Below are positions 1-4,683 of a DNA stretch of 7,964 nt, in pieces. The DNA comes from Thioploca sp. GTDB taxonomy: Bacteria > Pseudomonadota > Gammaproteobacteria > Beggiatoales > Beggiatoaceae. Numbering within the stretch: position 1 is the first letter of the stretch; every line of letters begins with the position of its first letter. The notes below the pieces were generated by a model. It searched no databases and had not been told where the DNA came from. It worked only from the letters and a program-made list of their open reading frames with translations. The stretch is taken from contig DRQV01000182.1 of assembly GCA_011371325.1 (NCBI GenBank), forward strand, positions 1 through 7,964, written 5' to 3'. Made by a program: the position numbers and the translations under genes.

Positions 1-1
1 C

Positions 2-1384
2 GAAGCTTTCCATTCTAGTGTTAATAGTAAAAATACTATTTTAAGAAATAATACCTTTTATAACAATAATTTGTATCAAGCTAAATTTGGCATTCCGAAA
101 GATTTTTCTGGTAATTTAAAATATACGGTTAAAAATAATATTTTTTACGCTAATGATCCATTTTCATGGGTAATGCGACAAAATGCCAATAACAAGAATA
201 ACTTCAAATATGGAAAGTTTGCTAATAATTACTACTGTAATCCATATTCCTTTAATCGTTATGCTGGTCGATATCTCAGTAATGAAGCCGGAGATTCTGC
301 TGGTAGTATCATTTGGCGATGGCAGAAAACAGCTCCATATAATAGGTTTCTCAGTTTGGAAAGCTATAAAAATTTATCTAAACAGGATGCTAATACTAAA
401 ACAGACTTAGAAAAATGGGCTGTAATTAAAGTTGGTGATGATTTGTATGAAGCTAAAGATAAATTGAGTGGTAATTATATTACTAATTCTACTTTTGATT
501 CTGCTACAGCACCTTGGGAAGTTGCTACTGGAATTATTTCGGCAGAAAATAAATCTGGAATGAATGGTAAAGCACTCAGAATTCAAACAACTTCTAAAGA
601 CCCCAGAACTAGAGTCAATAGTGGAGTTCCAATTCCATTGGAAGAAGGACAGTATTATTTATTTCAGTTTAGTATTATGAGTGATGACTATACTTCTATA
701 CAGGTTGGTCACAAAGAAAAAATCAATGAAAATTCTAGCAAAGGATTTGGCGATAAAATGGTTTTTCCAGTTGGGCCTGAGAAAAAAACTCATTCATATA
801 TCTTTCAAGCTAATGGTATAAAAGGCGATGTAAGAATGTTTTTCTATTCTGTTAAAGGTGATCCTGATTATTGGATAGATGATTTATCGTTATTTAAAGT
901 TAGTTTGAAAAAAGCTATGGAACCAACTGAAAGGTCAAAAATATTTATTAACCCTACCATTAAAGAAGAAACCATTTCTTTACGTGGAATTACCTATCGG
1001 GATTTAGATGGTAAAAATATCCAAGGTAATATTAAGTTAAAACCCTTCTCTTCTAAAATATTAGTTTATAAATCTGGTGCTGTACCAGCCTTAGCAGCTC
1101 CCACTGTATTTATTAATAAAAATATTGGTAGTTCTGATCCTTGGAAGACTGTAACTGTATCATGGAATAAAGTAGCTGGAGCAGTAGGTTATAAATTGTA
1201 TTATGCACCGGCTGATAGTACTGGACAACCAGATGTAAATAATATTGGAATTATTAATATGGGTAATAAAATTGGTTTTTCGATTGAGTTACCACCTGGT
1301 CTAGCTTTGTTCATTGCAATAAGAGCTTATGGAAATAAAGTTGAAAGCGATTACTCCAATGTTGGTTATTTTACAGTTCCATAG
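2..1384 (+). CDS. Secreted beta-helix / carbohydrate-binding / FnIII protein, 5'-partial
   Basis: The frame is open from the left edge (nt 2) to TAG at 1382-1384, about 460 residues, so this is the C-terminal part of a longer protein. The TTG at 71 is internal and not a real start. The first residues (NTILRNNTFYNNNLYQ, then KNNIFYAND) have the Asn-rich look of right-handed parallel beta-helix coils, as in polysaccharide lyases and epimerases. Nt 473-901 resemble a jelly-roll carbohydrate-binding module of the CBM4/9 type, opening with ITNSTFDS and closing with YWIDDLSLFKV. Nt 932-1075 resemble a small beta-domain seen at the ends of glycoside-active proteins (DLDGKNIQGN, LKPFSSKILV). Nt 1097-1381 form a fibronectin III domain (VTVSWNKVAGAVGYKLYY ... 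SDYSNVGYF). The inferred role is extracellular polysaccharide binding or cleavage. Catalytic residues cannot be judged because the N-terminal part is missing. The domain calls come from pattern recognition only. Confidence 0.75.
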   Translation, partial: EAFHSSVNSKNTILRNNTFYNNNLYQAKFGIPKDFSGNLKYTVKNNIFYANDPFSWVMRQNANNKNNFKYGKFANNYYCNPYSFNRYAGRYLSNEAGDSAGSIIWRWQKTAPYNRFLSLESYKNLSKQDANTKTDLEKWAVIKVGDDLYEAKDKLSGNYITNSTFDSATAPWEVATGIISAENKSGMNGKALRIQTTSKDPRTRVNSGVPIPLEEGQYYLFQFSIMSDDYTSIQVGHKEKINENSSKGFGDKMVFPVGPEKKTHSYIFQANGIKGDVRMFFYSVKGDPDYWIDDLSLFKVSLKKAMEPTERSKIFINPTIKEETISLRGITYRDLDGKNIQGNIKLKPFSSKILVYKSGAVPALAAPTVFINKNIGSSDPWKTVTVSWNKVAGAVGYKLYYAPADSTGQPDVNNIGIINMGNKIGFSIELPPGLALFIAIRAYGNKVESDYSNVGYFTVP

Positions 1385-1390
1385 TTATTT

Positions 1391-1406
1391 ATAGGTATTT
1401 CCCTAT
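1391..1406 (+). terminator. Weak terminator-like hairpin after the beta-helix gene
   Basis: A 5-bp inverted repeat (ATAGG, 6-nt loop, CCTAT) starts 7 nt after the stop codon and is followed by TTTAG rather than a full T run. It is the only hairpin close to the stop, but it is too weak for a confident intrinsic terminator. Confidence 0.2.
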
Positions 1407-1425
1407 TTAGAAAAATTAACTTTCC

Positions 1426-1443
1426 TAATGAGTTTTTATTACT
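1426..1443 (+). repeat. 18-bp direct repeat, copy A
   Basis: TAATGAGTTTTTATTACT occurs here and again exactly at 2684-2701. Each copy begins about 40 nt after a stop codon: 1384 for the beta-helix gene and 2644 for the pilin. Copy A runs into a 13-bp palindrome (ATTACTGAGTAAT), which copy B lacks. The function is unknown; it may be a shared 3' end element or a remnant of duplication. Confidence 0.6.
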
Positions 1444-1468
1444 GAGTAATTTAGTAGTAATTTGATAG

Positions 1469-1541
1469 GGTGCATAAGCGAAGCATCATGCACCTTAATT
1501 GTCTCATTATGTTTTGGTGTATGACGCTTCGTTTATACACC
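1469..1541. repeat. Inverted pair of 26-bp hairpin repeats (REP/REPIN-like)
   Basis: Two 26-bp units, 1469-1494 and 1516-1541, lie in opposite orientation 21 nt apart and match at 22 of 26 positions. Each is itself a hairpin: GGTGCAT/ATGCACC in the first and GGTGTAT/ATACACC in the second. The first carries GCGAAGC in its loop, a heptamer known to form an unusually stable mini-hairpin in DNA. The outer-stem difference is compensated (C-G becomes T-A), which points to selection on the fold. The pair could form a larger cruciform or act as a two-way terminator for the gene ending at 1384. This resembles REP doublets (REPINs), although no RAYT transposase is visible here. Confidence 0.7.
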
Positions 1542-1623
1542 TTACGAGTTAAAATACCAATTCAAAATAAATATTTGTATCAACTCCATACTATTGTTTA
1601 ATAATTAAGTTACTTAACTATAC

Positions 1624-1751
1624 CTACTGATTTTCAACACATCTGCTGATTTTCAATACATTTAATTATTCTTATAATATTGTTTAATATCAATAATATA
1701 CAAACCAAAACTGTGGAATTATAAAATATCACCTGTTGATTTTCAACACAT
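1624..1751 (+). repeat. Three 19-bp direct repeats, two abutting
   Basis: Copies lie at 1624-1642, 1643-1661 and 1733-1751 with consensus CTRYTGATTTTCAAYACAT. The first two are in exact tandem. The third contains a perfect dyad (TGTTGA, TTT, TCAACA at 1734-1748). They lie about 380-500 nt upstream of the pilin start codon. They could be protein-binding sites or a degenerate satellite. There are too few copies, with no associated genes, to call a CRISPR or a replication origin. Confidence 0.6.
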
Positions 1752-1998
1752 TTTTTTAAACCATTTTTATCAAATCATTGTAAATCAACGAGTTAAAAAT
1801 TGGAATGATATTTGCCCATTATTTTATAATGGAATTTGTTTCAAGACCATCGAACAGGTTTTTATTATCGTATTTGTAGAATTTATCTTACAAACATCGC
1901 TATATGTATAAACCAAAACATAGTTTTACGATATTTTTTAAATTAAAGCGATGGCATATACCGAATTAGACTCAGCTTAAGTTGGGTGTAATACTTCC
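1752..1998. other. AT-rich non-coding stretch upstream of the pilin leader
   Basis: I see no coding region, tRNA or strong promoter here. Sigma-70-like boxes are poor and badly spaced. The TGGCAT at 1952-1957 lacks the GC that a sigma-54 promoter would need ten bases after its GG. A pilin promoter should lie in this stretch or just after it, but I cannot place it. Confidence 0.4.
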
Positions 1999-2023
1999 CA
2001 TTTTTATGGAGTGGATGGGGAGG

Positions 2024-2093
2024 GCGGCGGTGTCCCAAACTTTAGTTACTTTGTTACTTTGACGAGTGCTTAGTTAGGACACTACCGCTTTTT
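2024..2093 (+). promoter_or_regulatory. Large hairpin plus T run in pilin 5' leader (possible attenuator), copy 1
   Basis: GCGGCGGTGTCC (2024-2035) can pair with GGACACTACCGC (2077-2088) with one mismatch and one wobble around a 41-nt loop, followed directly by TTTTT (2089-2093). This is the layout of an intrinsic terminator or attenuator about 24 nt before the ribosome binding site. AACT at 2038-2041 can pair either with AGTT at 2044-2047 or with AGTT at 2072-2075, so two folds compete. It matches no riboswitch class I can recall. The alternative is that the arms are terminal inverted repeats of a tiny mobile element. Confidence 0.5.
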
Positions 2094-2116
2094 ATAACAC
2101 TTTTAATATACTTTAT

Positions 2117-2120
2117 GGAG
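2117..2120 (+). promoter_or_regulatory. Ribosome binding site of the pilin gene
   Basis: GGAG sits 8 nt before the ATG at 2129, which is good spacing. It supports that ATG as the start even though it gives a long leader peptide. The same motif and spacing are kept in the truncated copy (2873-2876 before ATG 2885). Confidence 0.8.
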
Positions 2121-2128
2121 TAATTATT

Positions 2129-2644
2129 ATGTTATTTGGTAATTATAGCAGAAATCGTACAATTTATAAACAGGACGTAAATTTAGATTCACTCAAACAT
2201 GGTTTCACGCTTATTGAACTGATGATTGTGGTTGCAATTATCGGTATTTTAGCTGCTGTTGCTATTCCTTTTTACAATAACTACATTGCTGAATCTAAGG
2301 TATCTGCATGTCACATGTCATTTACGGGTTTTAAGAATAATGCTACATTGTCCTTCGCTGAAGGAGGTAATTGGCCAGCTTCTTTTGAAATTAATGCAAC
2401 CGTTATTATTCCTAATGAGCTTAGTGAGTATGTTGATGTGATTGATGGTAACTACATTTCACGGATTTCATTTGAACCAGAGCCTGCTCCTTGTTATAAG
2501 TGTGAATTAATAGGTTTTGATGACACCGTATTAGCTTGGGAATGGTCTGAAAGTGAAAAATGGGAGTGTAGCTCTAGCAAACAGAGCAATACTTGCCAAA
2601 CTACTATGGATGATAAATACCTTCCCAACTCTTGCAAGTCATAA
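2129..2644 (+). CDS. Type IV pilin precursor (PilA-like) with long leader
   Basis: This encodes 171 residues. It has the class III signal sequence of type IV pilins: KHG then FTLIELMIVVAIIGILAA, with prepilin peptidase predicted to cut after Gly25, Phe26 as the N-methylated first residue and Glu30 as the conserved Glu5. The hydrophobic helix (residues 26-47) anchors the subunit in the inner membrane and later forms the pilus core. The globular part has cysteines at 61, 122, 125, 147, 156 and 169. The end (WEC ... C ... DKYLPNSCKS) fits the disulfide-bounded loop of major pilins. Type IVa leaders are usually 5-8 residues, so 25 is odd; no other in-frame start exists before the cleavage site. 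The first 14 codons belong to a module that is duplicated downstream. No pilus assembly genes are nearby. It could be a major or a minor pilin. Confidence 0.93.
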   Translation: MLFGNYSRNRTIYKQDVNLDSLKHGFTLIELMIVVAIIGILAAVAIPFYNNYIAESKVSACHMSFTGFKNNATLSFAEGGNWPASFEINATVIIPNELSEYVDVIDGNYISRISFEPEPAPCYKCELIGFDDTVLAWEWSESEKWECSSSKQSNTCQTTMDDKYLPNSCKS

Positions 2645-2683
2645 TTATCGGATAACCTGAAAGCTTATTTTATATAATTTTTA

Positions 2684-2701
2684 TAATGAGTTTTTATTAC
2701 T
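2684..2701 (+). repeat. 18-bp direct repeat, copy B
   Basis: This is an exact copy of 1426-1443 and begins 40 nt after the pilin stop codon. It lies between that stop and a weak hairpin at 2707-2727. Confidence 0.6.
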
Positions 2702-2706
2702 TTCGT

Positions 2707-2727
2707 CCTGAAAATACTAAAATCAGG
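2707..2727 (+). terminator. Weak hairpin downstream of the pilin
   Basis: A CCTGA/TCAGG stem with an 11-nt loop lies 63 nt after the pilin stop. No T run follows, so termination here is uncertain. It is the only inverted repeat I can see between the pilin and the second leader module. Confidence 0.2.
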
Positions 2728-2763
2728 TAAATCATAATTCAGACAAGAAAGTATAATATTTAT

Positions 2764-2926
2764 CATTTTTATGGAGTGGATGGGGAGGGCGGCGGTGTCC
2801 CAAACTTTAGTTACTTTGACGAGTGCTTAGTTAGGACACTACCGCTTTTTATAACATTTTTAATATACTTTTGGAGTAATTATTATGTTATGTGGTAATT
2901 ATAGCAGAAATCGTATAATTTGCAAA
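2764..2926 (+). repeat. Pilin leader module, copy 2 (163 bp)
   Basis: This is a direct repeat of 1999-2170, offset by 765 bp. The 121 nt before the ATG differ from copy 1 by one substitution, one single-base deletion and loss of one 8-bp unit. The 42 nt of shared coding sequence differ at four bases. Homology ends abruptly at both edges: flanks before 2764 and after 2926 do not resemble those of copy 1. Confidence 0.9.
2789..2850 (+). promoter_or_regulatory. Large hairpin plus T run in leader, copy 2
   Basis: The arms at 2789-2800 and 2834-2845 are identical to those of copy 1, followed by TTTTT (2846-2850). The loop is 33 nt because one TTACTTTG unit is absent. Both arms are fully kept although the open reading frame that follows is dead, which favours a role for the element itself or a very recent duplication. 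Confidence 0.5.
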
Positions 2927-2929
2927 TAA
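2885..2929 (+). pseudogene. Truncated pilin N-terminus (14 codons)
   Basis: ATG at 2885, with GGAG 8 nt upstream, opens MLCGNYSRNRIICK and stops at TAA 2927-2929. It matches residues 1-14 of the pilin leader peptide with three changes (F3C, T11I, Y13C). The prepilin cleavage site and the hydrophobic helix are absent, and nothing pilin-like follows in any frame. It is best read as a broken second pilin gene or a solo copy of the leader module. A functional 14-residue peptide is possible but unsupported. Confidence 0.7.
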
Positions 2930-2940
2930 AATATTTAGTC

Positions 2941-2973
2941 CCTCAGAATCTACTAATAGATTCGTAATAGAGG
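2941..2973. other. Nested inverted repeat after the truncated pilin
   Basis: An inner stem GAATCTA/TAGATTC (2946-2952 with 2957-2963, 4-nt loop) sits inside an outer CCTC/GAGG (2941-2944 with 2970-2973). It lacks a T run. It could be a weak terminator or a binding site. Confidence 0.4.
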
Positions 2974-2979
2974 CTTATT

Positions 2980-3022
2980 ATCACAGTGATTATTTTGCAA
3001 GCCAAGTTAATTTTAAATTAAC
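2980..3022. promoter_or_regulatory. Two short palindromes upstream of the lpxD promoter
   Basis: ATCACAGTGAT (2980-2990) and a 17-bp palindrome of GTTAATTT and AAATTAAC around a central T (3006-3022) are both perfect dyads. They lie about 50-95 nt before the -35 box at 3073, where activator or repressor sites are common. No regulator can be named. Confidence 0.35.
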
Positions 3023-3072
3023 CAGTCTGACATTAAATAACATAAATTATAGTATCTTGGATATTTTATAGT

Positions 3073-3101
3073 TTGACAAATAATTTCCAAAATATTACAA
3101 T
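3073..3101 (+). promoter_or_regulatory. Sigma-70 promoter for lpxD-fabZ-lpxA
   Basis: TTGACA (3073-3078) is a perfect -35 box. A 17-nt spacer leads to TACAAT (3096-3101), one base from the consensus -10. Transcription would begin near 3108, leaving a 5' leader of about 118 nt before the lpxD ATG. This is the best promoter in the window. Confidence 0.65.
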
Positions 3102-3143
3102 TTATTTTGTACTTAGCTAGGATGTCCTTAAATAACTTTATAA

Positions 3144-3173
3144 CAGTGGGTTTCGTACCCTTGCCCACCGCTG
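3144..3173. repeat. Hairpin in the lpxD leader (REP-like)
   Basis: GTGGG (3146-3150) pairs with CCCAC (3164-3168). GGGT (3148-3151) can pair instead with ACCC (3157-3160), so two folds compete. The GC content stands out from the AT-rich surroundings and looks like a dispersed intergenic repeat that now lies inside the predicted lpxD leader. Confidence 0.4.
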
Positions 3174-3225
3174 GCTTATAAATAAAAATATTAGCTTAAT
3201 ACATGTTAATGAATAACTGGTTAAA

Positions 3226-4230
3226 ATGCAAATAACCCTAACCGAACTAGCCAACAAAATAGGAGCAGAATTAATAGCTTCTAGTTCTCAAGTTATTACT
3301 GGAATAGCTCCATTAAATAATGCCAACCAACAACAAGTTAGTTTCTTTTCCAATAGGAAATATCGTAATGAACTTAGCAAAACTCAAGCAGCGGCAGTTA
3401 TTCTGGCAGAAAAAGATAAAAAATTTTGTAAAGTAGCTAAATTGGTTATGGATAATCCATATTTGGGTTATGCCAAAGTTGCTAATCTATTTAATCCAAT
3501 AATAATTAAAACTCCCGAAATCCATCCCAGTGCTTATGTTAGTCCAGATGCAATTTTAGATGATAGTGTATATATAGGCCCACAAGTAGTTATTGAAGCT
3601 GGGGCTAAACTTGGTAAAGGAGTTGAAATTAATTCTGGTTGTGTTGTAGAATCTGGAGTTGAAATTAAGGCTAATTGCCAGATAAAACCTAATGTTACCC
3701 TATGTTCTGGAACTAAAATTGGCCAAAGAACCGTAATTTACCCTGGAGCTGTCATTGGTTCGGATGGATTTGGCAATGCCAATGATAATGGAAAATGGAT
3801 TAAAGTTCCGCAACTTGGGGGAGTTTTAATTGGTGAAGATGTGGAAATTGGTTCTAACACTACTGTGGACAAAGGAGCATTGGAAGATACTATAATAGCC
3901 GATGGAGCTAGACTGGACAATTTAATTCAAATAGCTCATAATGTCCAAATCGGAGAAAATACTGCTATCGCTGGTTGTGTAGGAATAGCTGGCAGTACTA
4001 AAATAGGTAAAAATTGTTTAATTGGTGGTGGAGTTGGAATTTCTGGCCATCTGGAAATAGTTGATAATGTTTGTGTTACTGGTGGTTCAATAGTGCTTAG
4101 ATCGATCCGCAAACCCGGGGTCTATTCATCTGGAACTCCTATTGAAACTAATCAACATTGGCATAGAAATTACCTTAGATTTAAACAACTTAATGAAATG
4201 GCTCAACGTTTAAAAAAACTTGGAAAATAA
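3226..4230 (+). CDS. lpxD: UDP-3-O-(3-hydroxyacyl)glucosamine N-acyltransferase
   Basis: This encodes 334 residues, close to the 341 of E. coli LpxD. The enzyme adds a second 3-hydroxyacyl chain from ACP to UDP-3-O-acylglucosamine, the third step of lipid A synthesis, in the cytoplasm. Residues 1-100 form the N-terminal uridine-binding domain (SFFSNRKY at 39-46). Residues from about 101 to 290 are hexapeptide repeats of a left-handed beta-helix (SPDAILDDSVYIGPQVVIEA, VIGSDGFGN). His238 in IQIAHNVQIG matches catalytic His239 of E. coli. The C-terminal helix (RNYLRFKQLNEMAQRLKKL) matches the trimer-capping extension. The ATG at 3226 has no strong ribosome binding site; it follows a leader with a good promoter. 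The gene is separated from fabZ by 3 nt. The usual upstream bamA and skp are absent. Confidence 0.98.
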   Translation: MQITLTELANKIGAELIASSSQVITGIAPLNNANQQQVSFFSNRKYRNELSKTQAAAVILAEKDKKFCKVAKLVMDNPYLGYAKVANLFNPIIIKTPEIHPSAYVSPDAILDDSVYIGPQVVIEAGAKLGKGVEINSGCVVESGVEIKANCQIKPNVTLCSGTKIGQRTVIYPGAVIGSDGFGNANDNGKWIKVPQLGGVLIGEDVEIGSNTTVDKGALEDTIIADGARLDNLIQIAHNVQIGENTAIAGCVGIAGSTKIGKNCLIGGGVGISGHLEIVDNVCVTGGSIVLRSIRKPGVYSSGTPIETNQHWHRNYLRFKQLNEMAQRLKKLGK

Positions 4231-4233
4231 TTT

Positions 4234-4683
4234 ATGAATAGTATGGATATCCATCAGGTTTTTCAACATTTACATCATCGTTATCCGTTTTTATTAATAG
4301 ATCGAGTAATTGATTATAAAGTTGGTGAATACTTGACAGCTATTAAAAATGTCACTTTTAATGAACCTTATTTTCAAGGCCATTTTCCTCATCGACCAGT
4401 GATGCCGGGTGTTTTATTAATAGAAACTATGGCTCAAGCTACTGGAATTTTGTCATTTAAAACTGCTGAGTTACAACCAGAAGATAATTCGTTATATTAT
4501 TTAGTAGGAGTTGATAAAGCTCGTTTTAAAAAACCAGTTGAACCCGGTGATCAATTGTTAGTTGAAGTTAAATTAACTAGAGTAGTACGGGGAATTTGGA
4601 AATATACTGGCACAACTAAAGTTGATGATAAAATAGTGGCCAGTGCGGATATTATGTGTATGAAAAGAGATATTGAAGATTGA
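4234..4683 (+). CDS. fabZ: 3-hydroxyacyl-ACP dehydratase FabZ
   Basis: This encodes 149 residues, the usual size. FabZ removes water from 3-hydroxyacyl-ACP to give trans-2-enoyl-ACP in type II fatty acid synthesis. It competes with LpxA and LpxD for the same 3-hydroxyacyl-ACP pool, which explains the shared operon. The hot-dog fold motifs are present: HHRYPFLLIDR at 14-24, then GHFPHRPVMPGVLLIETMAQ at 49-68 with catalytic His50 and Glu64. The end (VEPGDQLLVEV ... ADIMCMKR) is standard. The ATG at 4234 lies 3 nt after the lpxD stop; a second ATG at codon 4 is a possible alternative start. The last codons overlap the lpxA start. Confidence 0.98.
   Translation: MNSMDIHQVFQHLHHRYPFLLIDRVIDYKVGEYLTAIKNVTFNEPYFQGHFPHRPVMPGVLLIETMAQATGILSFKTAELQPEDNSLYYLVGVDKARFKKPVEPGDQLLVEVKLTRVVRGIWKYTGTTKVDDKIVASADIMCMKRDIED

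Larger units (their letters stand above)
1999..2170 (+). repeat. Pilin leader module, copy 1 (172 bp)
   Basis: This block is repeated at 2764-2926. It contains, in order, a G-rich tract (2008-2030), an imperfect inverted repeat with a T run (2024-2093), the GGAG ribosome binding site (2117-2120), and the first 14 codons of the pilin gene. Relative to copy 2 it has an extra 8-bp unit, because TTACTTTG is tandemly doubled at 2047-2062, plus one extra A. The 3' limit falls inside the pilin leader peptide. Confidence 0.9.

Noticed and set aside
71..73. TTG as start of the first protein
   Set aside because: The frame is open to the left edge and the residues before it continue the beta-helix pattern, so the gene begins outside the window.
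183..410. Open frame inside the beta-helix gene
   Set aside because: It is in another frame of a clearly coding region, and its residue composition is unlike a real protein.
1624..1751. CRISPR array or plasmid iterons
   Set aside because: There are only three 19-bp copies, two with no spacer between them, and no cas or rep gene is present.
1952..1966. Sigma-54 promoter for the pilin
   Set aside because: The GG of TGGCAT is not followed by GC at the required ten-base spacing.
2006..2062. Short frame beginning MEWMGRAAVSQ in the pilin leader, also in copy 2 at 2771-2830
   Set aside because: It has no ribosome binding site, and its end differs between copies because of the 8-bp indel. The region is better explained as structured non-coding leader.
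2024..2088. Minimal transposable element with terminal inverted repeats
   Set aside because: The arms are imperfect and no target-site duplication is visible; I keep this only as an alternative to a regulatory hairpin.
2259..2441. Open frame inside the pilin gene
   Set aside because: It is a shadow frame overlapping the well-supported pilin.
3738..3920. Minus-strand open frame inside lpxD
   Set aside because: It lies opposite the conserved hexapeptide repeats of LpxD and has no motif or start signal of its own.
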